Source of the DNA: Talaromyces rugulosus
Taxonomy: Eukaryota; Ascomycota; Eurotiomycetes; Eurotiales; Trichocomaceae
Direction: 5' to 3'
DNA: 64,000 bases
Assembly: GCF_013368755.1 (NCBI RefSeq)
Contig: NC_049561.1
Coordinates: forward strand, 5,518,001 to 5,582,000
Shown: one piece after another, positions 34,689 to 46,541 of the stretch
How the letters are laid out: every line of letters begins with the position of its first letter
How positions within the stretch are numbered: the stretch's first letter is position 1
Position numbers and translations under genes: made by a program
Notes under the pieces: model-generated
Told to the model about the DNA's origin: nothing
What the model saw: the letters and a program-made list of their open reading frames with translations, nothing else
Databases searched by the model: none

Positions 34689-36586
34689 ATGGGGTTGTTT
34701 ACCATCTCTTTGATGGTTGCCGTTTTGGGCATATACTTTACCCTCAAGATCTTCCGAAAGCCAGCTACACCTCCACTCCCACCAGGTCCGAAACCCAGGT
34801 TTCTCATCGGCAATCTACTCGATATGCCTCGACCAGGGGAGAAAGAGTGGTCACATTGGGCAAAGCATAAAGATTTATATGGTAGGTCCTTTTTCTCCAT
34901 AACCCTCCATACCCTTGTTATTAGGGTCATAGGTCAGCTGACAGAAATGATAGGACCGATCAGCTGCGTCAGCGCGTTCAACCAGAAACTGATCATCATC
35001 AACGATACGAGTCTGGCGCGTGAGATTCTTGAGAAACGCTCGGCGAACCACTCGTCTAGACCACGTCTTGTCTTTGCTAATGAGCTGTTAGTCTTCTCTC
35101 TCTCTCTCTCTCCAACCTTTTCGGTCGACACTGGCGATACTGATTTTACTGATGGATACAGAGTTGGATGGGAAAAGACGCTCTCGAGCCAGAACAACAC
35201 GCCTCTTTTCCACACATACCGCAAGATCATCGGCCGCGTGCTCGGCTCACACAAAGCCGCCGCGCAGTTCAATGGGCTTCAGGAGACCGAGTCGAGGAAA
35301 TGTCTGCTGAGGTTGTTGGAGCAGCCGGAGCGGTTTGGAGAGCATATCAGGACGTATGCCATTTTTTCACTCCCAAACTATAAAGATTATAATCTGACAG
35401 CCTCAGTGAGGTTGTAACGGCAATCCTGAAAATGACATATGGATACTCGGCATCACCAGACGGCAACGATCCGCTCATAAAACTAGCCGACAGAGCACTG
35501 CTGGAATTCTCGCAGGCAGCGATGCCTGGATCCTGGCTAGTTGATGTGATTCCTTCTTGTAAGTCTTACCGAACCATTTCCCGAGATCAAAGAAGATGCT
35601 AAAAACAGTACCAGTGAAATTCATCCCAGAATGGTTCCCCGGCGCCGGATTCCAGCGCGTCGCACGCGAGTTCCGCAAGACAGTTATGGAATCCACCAGA
35701 CGGGGGTTTGCCTTTACAAAGCACGAAATGGCCGCGGGCACGCATGTACCGTCGTTTACGTCGAATGCGCTCGAGGCCGGCGAGGACGAGGAAGCAGTGC
35801 GATGGACCAGTTTTGCATTGTACGGTGGTGGGGACGACACGGTACATAATTCCCTTTAAAAAAAAAGTTCTGTTATATCCATTGATACTGACAAAAAAAA
35901 AAAAACGGGACAGATCGTGTCCGAGATCAAGTGCTACTTTCTCGCTCTCATGCTCAACCCGGACGTCCAGCGGCGCGCGCATGAAGAAATCGACCGCGTG
36001 GTTGGGTCAGACAGACTGCCAGCAGCAGCAGACCGTGCACAGCTGCCGTATATAGATGCTATTGTCAAGGAAACCATGCGCTGGCATCCGATTGCGCCGC
36101 TTGGTCTGCCGCACAAGTCGGATGTAGATGAGGTGGTCGAGGGGTATTTGATTCCAAAGGGGGCTATCATTGTGGCTAATATATGGTGAGCTTTTTTCTC
36201 TCTCTTGCAGTTCAGTTCAAAACGAAAAAGATTAACAAACTAGGTCATTCACTCACGACCCATCCGTCTACCACAATCCATCAACATTCAACCCATCCCG
36301 TTTCCTCACAGAAACCCCCGAACCAGATCCGCGCGACGTAGCCTATGGATTCGGCCGACGCATCTGTCCCGGTCGTCTGTTTGCTGACAACTTTCTGTTT
36401 CTTACGATTGCGCAGACGCTGGCTGTGTTTTCGATCAGCCAGCCGCGTGACAATGCCGAGGCGGCCGCCGGCGAGCAGGTTGTTGATTTCGAGCCGGGGA
36501 TTATCAGTCGTCCAGTGGAGTATCAGTGTGCTTTGAAGGCGAGGAGTGCGCGACATGAGCAGTTGATCAGGGAGGTTCAATGTTGA
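34689..36586 (+). CDS. Cytochrome P450 monooxygenase
   Basis: Membrane-anchored heme-thiolate monooxygenase of 507 residues, a normal microsomal P450 length. Seven exons: 34689-34881, 34954-35086, 35162-35353, 35401-35558, 35609-35841, 35914-36185 and 36244-36586; all join in phase. An N-terminal signal anchor (GLFTISLMVAVLGIYFTL) is followed by the proline hinge PPLPPGPKPRFLIGN. The I-helix reads FALYGGGDDT, the K-helix ETMRWHP (ExxR), and the heme loop YGFGRRICPGR with the Cys ligand. By eye it resembles the CYP64/OrdA-like group used in secondary metabolism (EWFPGAGFQRVA region). Donor 2 is gttagt, slightly weak. It is the right-hand end of the accessory block and appears intact. The substrate cannot be predicted. 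Confidence 0.94.
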
Positions 36587-36955
36587 GAGGGGAATAAAAA
36601 AAAATGTAGCAGTTGAAAAGTCCATCGATTTTTTTTGAATAAACATGTAGTCGTATAATAATACAAATGCCAAAGTATGTAGCGAGACAACACACGTCTG
36701 GAAAGACGTGCGTGAGAGGAAATAAAATCCCGGCAAGTTCAAGCATCGATCGACTAGTATAGGCCGTACAAAGTCGTAGCAAGAATGCGTATTCCAGGGC
36801 TGTTCGCTGGTGTGATCTCTCTCATCTCCCAGACCATTCTGCACCAGCACAGCCAGTATTATCCCCATCCCCATTGACACGTTGAAATTCTCTTTCTGAA
36901 GAGCTGTATAATCCGTGATTCGTAGTCCGTCGTATTCCATTATTCAAGACGCGCA
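36587..36955. other. Convergent 3' gap
   Basis: About 370 bp between the stop codons of the P450 and the small mitochondrial protein gene. An A-rich run lies just after the P450 stop. No gene seen. Confidence 0.6.
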
Positions 36956-37221
36956 TCACTCCTTGTCCACCCTCACAACGCGAACATTCAGCTTCCGGTC
37001 CAACTCCTCCTTCTCCTGCTCCGTCGGCACCATGCCCAATGCCGACTCGACCTGCGGCGACGCGGTCATGCCGATGCCAGCCCAGGCCATGAGGCCGACG
37101 CCGAAGAAGAGGCGGGTGCGCGGGGAGAGGTTTTTGTATGAGCTGTATGTTTTTATCATTGTTAGAATTTGGAGAGCTGCGGAAGAGGGAGAAAGAAAGA
37201 GAGGTACCTCCAGAAAGACAT
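36956..37221 (-). CDS. Small mitochondrial-type conserved protein (MSFW family), 66 residues
   Basis: Exons 37221-37208 (14 bp) and 37142-36956 encode 66 residues beginning MSFWSSYKNLSPRTRLFFGV. One membrane segment (about residues 16-34, LFFGVGLMAWAGIGMTAS) is followed by a charged helix, PTEQEKEELDRKL, and the basic end VRVVRVDKE. Many ascomycetes have a short single-span protein starting MSFWSSYK, thought to be mitochondrial; its exact role is not known to me. The alternative start upstream (MAQTNVS..) reads through the intron and lacks family resemblance. The 65-bp intron has donor gtacct and acceptor tacag. Confidence 0.75.
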
Positions 37222-37564
37222 TTTGTGTCTGATGGGACTGAGTCTGGTTGGAGGTTGTCGCGGAAACATTTGTCTGAGCCAACTAAGCTCCGGAGTGGGT
37301 CTTGGCATTAACTACTTTGTATATGGAATTATGGATATACCTAAGCTACGATAATAAAACTACAACTACAATAGTAAGAAGATAACACTTCATCATGGTA
37401 TTGTGCTACGTTACTGATAAATATTAAACAAACAAGCAAGCAAGCCGGCCAGCTGTAATCGCCAAAAGCGACTACAGAGAAAGACATCATTACATTATAT
37501 ACGGAAATCCTGCAAACACATCTTCAGCCAGGACTAGAAGACTTATTCAACCTCTACTCGCCGT

Positions 37565-39888
37565 TTATTTGCCATAGGCACGGTTAATGTCAGCGCGGTA
37601 GTGGTCCACAATCTTCTTGCGCTGGATCTTTTGGGCGGCAGTGGTGAATCCCTGTAACAATCGTCAATAAACAAATACATAAAGGGGGAAAAAAAAAAGA
37701 AGAAAAAACGTACGTTTTGTGGGGTCCATTCCTCATCTGCCAGAACAACACCGTCGATGATCTCGATGCCTCGGAGATTACCAGCCTTGCCAGCGGCCTG
37801 TAGTTCCTTCAACACAATGCGCTTCAGATCCTCCTTGTGAACGAGAGAGCCCAGGCTTTCGCCTTCGATCCCGTGGGCCTTGGCAATCTTGATCAGAGCA
37901 GGTTCGGCCGGCACAATGATGGCAACCGGCTTGATTTCGTTGTCCGCAGCATATACACAGATGTTGCCCACAACGGAATGGGCGCGGTAGACAGATTCCA
38001 GCTTTTCGAGAGCAATGTACTCGCCATTCAGCGTCTTGACCAGGTTCTTCTTCCGGTCGATGATTCGCAGATGGCCATAGTGGTCGAACTCGCCAATGTC
38101 TCCGGTTTGGAACCAGCCGTCTTCGGTAAAGGCGCTCTTGGTTTCCTCCTCGTTGTCGTAATAGCCCCGGGTGACACTGCCACCGCGGATCAAGATCTCA
38201 CCCTGTGGAGGCGTGTTCTTCACCGAGTAGCCGGCTTCCAGGAAGTCGACAAGCTTGATCTCTATCGAAGCGGGGATGTCGCCAAGAGCTTCTGGGTTCC
38301 ATGCCTGGGGGTCTTGCAGCGCTCCCATGGCAGTTGTCTCGGTCAAGCCGTAACCGCTGATCATCGGAGCGATCGCATACGAAATGAACTTGAGCGTGTC
38401 CTTGGCGATCGGCCCACCACCGTTCATCAATATGCGCAGACGGCCGCCGGTGGCTTCCTTGATTTTCTTGAAAACAACGGCATCCAAAACGCCAGCACCC
38501 GGGAGGCCAGCTGCAAGGAGGAAGGCCTTGGCGGTCATTCCGCCCCAGAACAGGTTCCTCGCGACAAAACTGGCCTTGTTCAACTGGGCCAAAATTCCCT
38601 TCTTGACGGTTTCGAAGACGGCCGGCACGCCGACGAGAATGGTTGGCTTGAATTCGCGTATATCGCCCTTGCAGTTGCGCATCGAGCCGTCGGACAGTGT
38701 CTTGGCGTTTCCGTAGCCCATGGTACCACCCCAGAAAAGGGTCGCGTTTTCAAAGACAAACTCGAGGATATGGGCGAGCGGAAGGTAGGTCAGCAACGAG
38801 TCTCCGGGGCCAATGTACGGGCCAACAACCTCAGTGACACCAGCGACTAGATTATGTTAGCCCTTTCTTTCTTATATATATGATAAAACAAATCAAAGTG
38901 ATTGGTCTAAAACTCACCCGCTGCGACCACATTTTCCTGCGTCAGAGATACACCCTTGGGAGGGCCAGTCGAGCCGGAAGTGTACATGATACAAAAGAGA
39001 TCCTCGGGCTTGGGGGGAACCGGGTCAACCGGGTTCTCTTCGCCGAGCTTTCGGAGCTCTTCATAGCTGATGACATTGATATGGCTAAAGTCGGTCTTGA
39101 GCTTGTCGAGGTCGCTCTGCTTGACCTCTCCGTCGGTGTTGTAGATGATATGCTTAATCGAGGGGGCGTCTTTGAGGACGTTGGTGAGAGAGGAAAGCAA
39201 CGCGGGGTCCAGGAACATGGCATCGCTCTTGGTTTGCTTGAGCGAGTGTCGGAGACCATCTTCTCCGAGGGTATCGTAGGCAGTGACAAAGGTCAGAGAT
39301 TGCGATCCAGCGCCTGTAGTGTGTGAGCATTTTATTTCATCCTAAATTTGGAACCAACTGACCATGAGCAACAGACAACCAGTGGGCGCTGTAAGAAGAT
39401 TCGGCCATTAGCTATGTGATTTAGCTGCAATATAACAAGTTGGGAGCTTACCTGGTCGCAGCATAGAGGTGGACACGGCTGCCCTTGGACAAGCCAAGCT
39501 TGCGCAGGCCGGATCCGATCTGGAGAACACGCTGCTCAAACTCGATAAAGGACAGGTAAGAGTACTCGCTCATTTCAAAGTAGGTCCACTTCTTGTCAAC
39601 CTCCTGCTCGACGCCGTCGACGAGCTTCTTGACCTTTTTGTTCTCGACATGGGTCTTGATCAGGGAGCGCGAGCCCACGCACTTGGCGTTGCCAAACAGT
39701 TTGGCGCCTCTTCGCAAGATGTCGAATGTGGTCTCGATGCCCTCCGCAGGACGAGTGATGAGCTTGTCCTTGGCGGCTGGGTGGCGGCGAGGGATGGTCT
39801 CGCCTTCGACGGGCTCGTAACCGGAGGCTTCAACGGTGAAGGGCGGGCGCTTGGCCATGCGCGGCTGGAGGGTGGTGAGGTGTGCCAT
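37565..39888 (-). CDS. Long-chain fatty acyl-CoA synthetase (Faa1/Faa4-like)
   Basis: ATP-dependent ligase that activates long-chain fatty acids to acyl-CoA via an acyl-adenylate, at lipid droplets, ER or peroxisomes. Five exons, 39888-39452, 39388-39363 (26 bp), 39313-38918, 38846-37714 and 37651-37565, give 692 residues, the usual Faa length. Signatures: the P-loop-like YTSGSTGPPKGV, GYGLTETTAMGALQ, and the AMP-binding/hinge block WFQTGDIGEFDHYGHLRIIDR followed by KKNLVKTLNGEYIALEKLES (fatty-acid signature region). The C-terminus is AQKIQRKKIVDHYRADINR. Start at MAHLTTLQPRMAKRPPF; a longer in-frame start at 39999 exists but is less family-like. The 26-bp exon was placed from the YAATS/AHWLSVAHG join. 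There is no C-terminal SKL. Confidence 0.95.
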
Positions 39889-40991
39889 GGCTGCAGGGTG
39901 TGGTTGGTGGTTGTGAGGGTGATTGTTGTGAAAATCCTTCTCTGGCTGGATGGAGCGTGCGTGCTTTTCGGGCGGGATGCTACGCCGGGAAGGGCCCAAT
40001 CCGGGACAGGGGGTAGAATAGAAATAGACAATATAAATAGCGATGCAGAGGGAATTGGCAAGTCCGGAAGAGAAATCAGATCAAGCTGGAAGCAACAGCT
40101 AAAGAGAGCCCTGGGCAGAGGAGTGGGCGCAACTGGGGGAGTTGGTGAAGCAAAGCAGTCCAGGTGCGGAGGGCGGCAAGCTGTTCACTAGTGTCGCTAG
40201 CGCCGCTGTGCTCGGTGGCCACCCCGGTGGTTAGTTAGTTACGTCGTCTCCTCACTTGCGTATACGTTACTGCAGTAGTAATTGCAATAATAGCTGCCGA
40301 GGCTCTCCTCTTCCATATCCCCAACCGCCCAAGATCCAATCCAAGGTCCAGCCCAGGCCGTGCTGCCGCGGAGGCTGTGTAACTTTCGTGTCTGGCCCTC
40401 TGGGGCGAGGCTGGTGATCTGATCCCTAGTGGGCCCTAGTCCTGCAGCTGTTGACTTGTTGTTGTTGTTGTTGTCCTCTGTTGTGAGCTATCACTTGTTG
40501 TGTTTTTTTTTTTCTTTTTTATTTATTTATTTCCCATTCCTGTTGTGGATGTGTACTTTTATATTTACGTCAACAACCTCGGCGGAATGGCTGCATATCA
40601 ATATCACGTACAGACACACAGCTAAAAGACGTCTCCACGGCGACCCGTTTGTTGGGGTCAGCGTCCCAACCGGATACGGGGGCGCAGAGGCTGTGCCGTT
40701 TCCTCGCCATTGGATCCCTGCATCTATATATACAAACTCTAAATTGAAGCTGAGTATACTATATTTCAAATTAACACACATATACATTATCTATGTTCCA
40801 TATACATAGAGAGAGAATACAATGGAAGCTGCACGATGCGGTCATGGCGTATGCGGGGTAGGGCTAAACCCTTTTCTGCCAAGCGCCGCCGCTCTCGTCC
40901 ATCTGAACATCCGAACATCACAGCAACACTTGAACAATTGATTAAATCAGCGCTCAGGTGACCACTCTCAGACGACCACAAGAGCAGCCCA
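39889..40991. promoter_or_regulatory. Divergent promoter, acyl-CoA synthetase / methyltransferase
   Basis: About 1.1 kb between divergent starts. The left part is the synthetase leader (C/T-rich on the minus strand). GTT repeats near 40458-40472 and a T tract follow. No other gene supported. Confidence 0.5.
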
Positions 40992-42085
40992 ATGCTCGAC
41001 TTCCTCTCGTCTCTGGGCGAGCAGGTCGTTGACGCCGAAGAGGGTAGGTGCTTGACTTTGTTGTGGTTGTATGTTTTGAGAAAAAGAAAATACTTCATCA
41101 ACTATATATAGTTAAAATGCTAATGCTGATCACAGAATCATTCCTCCTCTTCACGCGCGACATCCCCTCGGCCAATCTGGGCTTTGTCGATGCGCGGGCC
41201 TCGGTCGTTGATGTGACCCTTCACGGCCAGGAGCTGGCTATCCACCAGTCGCCGACGCTGCTCTCGTCAAGGCGCGAGGGGGGAACTACCGGTGCAGGTA
41301 TTTCCACCTCTATCCCATACTATATGTAGTAGTAGAAGAAGAGAAGAAAAGCTCACGGCGGCACAGTGCTGTGGAAAATCACTCCCCGGTTCGCAGAATG
41401 GATTGCCGCGCCAAAGAATCCCTTCTTCGCCGCGTCCATCTTGAACCCCGCGGCCACCGTCGTCGAACTCGGCTGCGGAATCTCTGGGCTTGTGGCCCTC
41501 GCTCTGGCGCCGCGGGTTAGCCATTACATTGCGACGGACCAGGAATACGTGCGCAAAATTTTCAAGCTCAACATTGACGAGAATGTTCAGGCCCAGCCCA
41601 AAAAGCGTGGCGGTGGCGGCGGCGGAAGATCCAGGACCGAGAAGAGCAACAACAACAACAACAACAGCAAAATCACCTTTACACCCCTCGACTGGGAAGT
41701 CGACAACCCCACCACCCTGAAACAAACCATACCAAACACCGCCGAGGAGCCATCCGACCCGGGCTTCGATTTGTTGATTTCTTGCGACTGCATCTACAAC
41801 GAAGCACTCGTGCCGGCGTTTGTGCGGACATGTGCTGATATCTGTCGCCTGCGGCCGGTATATCAACCAGATACAAACCCTGAGACAGAAATTACTTTGG
41901 CAGAAAGACCCACGGTCTGCGTGATTGCGCAGCAGCAGCGGTCGCCCGATGTCTTTGAGACGTGGCTGCGCGAGACGATGCGTGTCTTTGACGTGTGGCG
42001 ACTAAGTGACGAGGTCTTGGGGGACGGGCTCAAGGATGGGACAGGGTATATTGTGCATGCCCTTGTATTAAAGCCTAGTCCTTGA
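40992..42085 (+). CDS. RKM5: Rkm5-like ribosomal lysine N-methyltransferase
   Basis: Seven-beta-strand S-adenosylmethionine-dependent methyltransferase of the METTL21/Rkm5 class; yeast Rkm5 monomethylates a lysine of ribosomal protein L1. Exons 40992-41043, 41136-41297 and 41367-42085 give 310 residues. The N-terminal ESFLLFTRDIPSANLGFVDA block is typical. SAM motif I is VVELGCGISGLVALAL, followed by YIATDQEYV (acidic motif post I), LDWE, and motif IV FDLLISCDCIYNEALVPAF. A low-complexity insertion (GGGGGGRSRTEKSNNNNNN, about residues 146-164) breaks the domain between strands; Gly6 and Asn6 are encoded by trinucleotide repeats. Converges on the zinc-finger gene. Confidence 0.82.
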
Positions 42086-42364
42086 AATAGTCAAATTGTG
42101 TATCTGTATTAATATAAAGATGTAGGTGTAGCTGTAATTAGTACTGCTACATTACATACAGATGCAAATGGATACACTCTAATCACGAAAAGAACATGTA
42201 AACTTCCGCCCGCGTCGCTTGGAGATGCAATGCAATGCAGAAAGAAGAAGAGAAAGAAAATAATACATGTCCGCTACACAAACGGACAACATGCTCAACA
42301 CATGGGGAATCTGATATTAAACAAAGCAAAACAGAAAATCACCTATTCAACAAGGCAAATAAAT

Positions 42365-44019
42365 TTAATCCCTGACTTCGCTAGAAGCAGGCTCCGGCGC
42401 CGGTTCTTCTTTTACACTCGGCGCTGGCTCTGACGGCCGCCACGACTCTGCTCGCACATTGCTGTCAATCATCGAGGCAATGCTGGCCTTGTTGGAGCTG
42501 CTCGACTGCTGCGGTGAATCCGACGGCGGCGGAGCGGAGACAATCCCATTTATTGCTATTTCGGGCGGACTGATGGCAGACAAATCCTCCTTTTTCACCT
42601 CTGGCTGAGGCTGTTGTTGTTGCTGTTGTTGTTGTTGTCGCAGCTGTGACTGTGATCGGGACCCATGTTCATCATCCGAACCAGACGAAAAGTCATCCTC
42701 TGGCTCCTCCGTATGCATCGATCCAGCCGCACTGCCCTCGGTCGAGCCACGCTTCATACCAGGCCGTTGAGCGCGCGGCGCATTCGGGTCGTACACGGTT
42801 CCGCACAGATCCAGCGCACGCGATTGACTGCCCATGCTGCGATCCTTGTGCTTTTTGGTCAGGTGGCACATGAAGCCGTGCAGCGTGAGAAAGTCGGATT
42901 TGCCGCAGTCTGGCGATGGGCAGTCTAGATACACCAACTGGCCATCCGAGGGTCTTTTCCATAGCGCTCGTCCCGCGGGGTCGCGAGTGGCTGGTCGGCC
43001 GTGTCGTTCGCCCCAGGCTTCGGCGTTTTTGATGGTGTATTTTTGTTTCTTGCGGAATGGGCCTGGTCCGTTCATGGACATGTTCATGCTCAGCATCGGA
43101 CCGGCCCTGGCTGCCGTGGTCGCCATCGGCGCTGGTGGCGGTGGTTGCTGTTGTTGCTGCTGCTGCTGTGACGGTTGCTGTTGCTGTTGCTGCTGTGGCT
43201 GTTGTTGTTGGATGATAGTCGTCGGTGGCGGGGGTCGCATCTCAGGTTGTCGAGGTTCTGGTGGGCTCTGCTGCTTGAAGAAAGCCAGCGTCGTGGCAGC
43301 GCTTGTTTCTGACAGTCGGCGCGAGGGTGGTTGTGGAGGCGATTCCATCTGTCCGTCCACTGTGAGTCCCATCGACTCTCTCTTGATTCTCTTTTTCCGT
43401 CGCCGTAATTCCTGCCAGTAATTTAGCACTAGAACTGAGGAGGAGAATAAAAATAATAAAAAAACAGGTGACATACCTCCTCTTCTGCTTCTGCCCGCTC
43501 GGTGATCATCCGGAATTCCTCATCTTCTCGTTTCCGTACGGAGAGCAAGTGTGCCCGAGCAGCCGATCGGTTTGATTCTTCATGTTCTATCTGTCGTAAA
43601 CGCGCTTCGATATGGTCGAGCTGTAACGGCATTGGCTGATGGCCCTGCTGAAGCGGCGGAGGCCCTGAATGTGCAGGGTGCTGTAAATGTTGATGTTGAT
43701 GTTGATGTGGATGTTGGTGAGCATGAGCATGAGCATGAGCATGATGCGGCGGAGGAAGTTGTTGTTGCTGCTGCTGCTGCTGCGGAAGCAATGTTGAAGG
43801 CGCATGATACGGCGGCGGCGGGGGAAGCGTCGCAGCAGGAGCAGCCAGACCATGCTGCTGCTCCCCAAACGAGCGGTATGGCGGTGGATGTTGCGCTGAA
43901 GACGTCTGGGGTTGGTTGTTTGGGTTGATGGCAATGGGATGGAAGCGCGGCATGTTCATCGCATGGTTGACCCCGTTTTCTCCGACGGGCGGAGGAGCTG
44001 CCGGGGACGCAGCGGTCAT
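42365..44019 (-). CDS. Ahc1-like C2H2 zinc-finger protein, Q/H-rich
   Basis: Nuclear protein of 529 residues from exons 44019-43477 and 43411-42365. The conserved core is AEAWGERHGRPATRDPAGRA, LWKRPSDGQLVYLDC and the C2H2 finger CPSPDCGKSDFLTLHGFMCH followed by LTKKHKDR, then LDLCGTVYDPNAPRA. This matches the AHC1-like zinc finger; yeast Ahc1 is a structural subunit of the ADA histone acetyltransferase complex. The rest is low complexity: poly-Gln runs, a His-Ala/His-Gln repeat (about residues 92-112) and Pro-rich tracts, encoded by CAG/CAA and GATGTT-type microsatellites. A short coiled-coil-like segment (IEARLRQIEHEESNRSAARA) crosses toward the intron. Complex membership is inferred from the finger only. 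Confidence 0.75.
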
Positions 44020-46541
44020 GGCTGTCTACGTGGTGGTCTTAGCATGGTGGATATTTGAGAAATGTAGAAGAGGTCTTGGATAAGGAAAATGTATAGATAT
44101 GTTGACTTACCGGTTTGATATGTGCCTGATATCTATCAACTGATTTGTTTGTCTCTTTTCCCGCTTGAGTCGTGTATCAGGGGTGCATATAAAAAAAAAG
44201 AGGTCGACAGCCCCTAATATTCTTTCTGGCCAGCTAATGTCTCTGATGCTGATAATGTCTGTGCTGTAGTGTCTCGCGCAAGATAGTTGATAAGTCGATA
44301 GTTGAATGTTGCGCTGACGAAAAAGAAAAGAGTACACCCAATTCTTTCCAGGTTGTTCCTCCCTTTCTGCTTTGCTGGTGTAATCAACAATGAAGTTAAA
44401 AAGGGAGGGGAGGGATGTCGATCAAGGAAGCAAAGAAGTGTCGAGAAAATGTGGGTTTTGTTTTCTCGTTTTTTTTTTCCAGTATTTTTTTTTTTGACAG
44501 TTCGGTGGATACCCCGTTCTCAAACTAGTACAGGAGGTTTACTCAGCCAGTCAGAAACACACCATGTGAGTCCAAGTGTCATAAAATCAACAAATAAAAA
44601 TAGGAAGACCCTTTTTTTTTTCTCCAACCAAGAAAATTAAAATTTAAAAACTAGAAAAAAATCCAATCTATCAGAGAATAATGGAAAAGGGAACCAACTG
44701 GGCCTGCAGGAGTGGAGCCGGGCCCAACTGGGATCGACTCTCACAAATAGGGATTACTAAATACTTACTAGGTTGGGGGTTTTTTTTTTTTTTTTTTTTC
44801 TCTCTCCTCCTTGGAAATTTCTTGGCTTTCTTCTTGTTGATTAATATTATTAGACAATAGTGGATATCGGACATTCTATTTGCTTCTCCCTGGACTTGTC
44901 TGTCTGTCTCCCCCCCCCTTTTTTTTTATCCCTGATTTCAAAAATCACTGTATCAATCCCCTGGCGCTACACTGGGCCGGGGTCATTACATGTTGGACTT
45001 GGACAGGGTCAGCAGGACTAATAGCAATTAGTGGCAGGGCGCCAATAAAAAGGCCCAAGGGCTAGTGAGGTCATTAATAATTTTTGCTAGCAATAGTTCC
45101 AGCCCTTGGGGAGAAGTCTATTTGCAAAGGCCGGTTATTATTGGATCTGCCATGCGAGGAGGATCCGAAGCAGGCTAGCGGATTCAGTAGTGCCTGTTGA
45201 GTTTCTGGTCAAAAGAGACTTTTGTGTGAGTCACTTGTTGTTACAGGACTAGATCAGGACACGTAGACTTAGTTGGTCAGGTCAGAATATAACAACAACC
45301 AACGAGTCAGGTCAGACCATAAAAACATTATTAATGAACACGTACGTAAATAATAATACGAAAATATACGCAAATACATACTAATATCCTAATGCGGACT
45401 AGTGCCTTGGGGAAAAACGGGCTTGGCACAGCAGGAGTGCCGTGATTGGCTGCGGGGCGAACAAAATCAAGCCTATCTCTTCCGTGATTGGCCCGCTCCG
45501 CAGTCATCTCCTTTTATTGAAAATCCTGTGGGAAATGAGAAGAAGCTGACAGCATTTAGTATCACGTAAATAGCAAATATCACACAATTTACTCATTAAT
45601 GATCACATTAGACTACTTTATGGGTTTGAAATTCAAAAGTGATAGTCCAAGAGTTAGACAAAGACTTTTTTTGCCACTAGAGAATCACAATCCCATTAAT
45701 CAATCACAATCAAGACTATGCACTAGCCTCGACTAGTTGGACAACACATCAAACCACCAACTTCCTTGTTCATCACTAGTCCCTGCAAGGTTTGAATGTT
45801 TTTTTTTTTTTTTTTTTTGTTGACAAGTAGTCAACCCCAGGAAAAATTCCCGACAGGCCAGAGGAGTCAGGACAAATCGCCGACTAGTCTACTACTAGTC
45901 TACCACATACTAACAAGTCTGACTGATCAAGTCTATGCAGTTGGCCGCTTTGGGGTGCGAAGGCGCAAGAGCCTCGGCCCGGTTTGTTGTCCATGTTATT
46001 GTTTTTGCTTTTTTCAACAAATAATAAATTGTTCTAGAGTTAGTGGCTTCCACGTCACCTCTTGTTGCGTAGTGGGTGATGACACTATGACTTTAGATGA
46101 GCAAAAACAAGAACATTGACGATGATCTTGGCTTGATTAAATTAGGAGTCTGTAATTGGTTAGGTTTCAACTTTAACATACATTATTAATTTATTAGTTT
46201 ATTACATTTATGATTTACCTGTGCACTTGGATTTACCAATAACTTTTGGGGGGTGGGAAACATGGGAAATCATTTAATATACGCTAGGGTTTGAGTTTAT
46301 CTATGTTTTGTAAACTGCTGCGCCCAGTGTCGCTGTTCTTCCTGTATTGTTTGGTTACTGGACCATATATGTAATTCCGGAATGATGTAGTTTAAAGCAG
46401 AAAGACTGGTCCAGGGTAAAATCGACTAAGAAAATACATGTATTAATCAATCGTTTAACAGCCAACCAAATCAAAAGCTTGCTTTTATATTGCGTTGAAA
46501 ATTCTATAAAAATCCAACATGTCATATCCACTTCCTACTTC
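44020..46541. other. 2.5-kb gene-poor region
   Basis: Upstream region of the zinc-finger gene and 3' flank of the membrane-protein gene. Contains two T20 tracts (44780-44799 and 45799-45818) and a C/T-rich run near 44911-44929. No supported coding or RNA gene. Confidence 0.5.

Noticed and set aside
37837..38850. 337-codon plus-strand frame opposite acyl-CoA synthetase
   Set aside because: Antisense shadow of the large exon of the synthetase; no family motifs.
39469..40191. 240-codon plus-strand frame at the 5' end of acyl-CoA synthetase
   Set aside because: Opposite-strand shadow of exon 1 and its leader.
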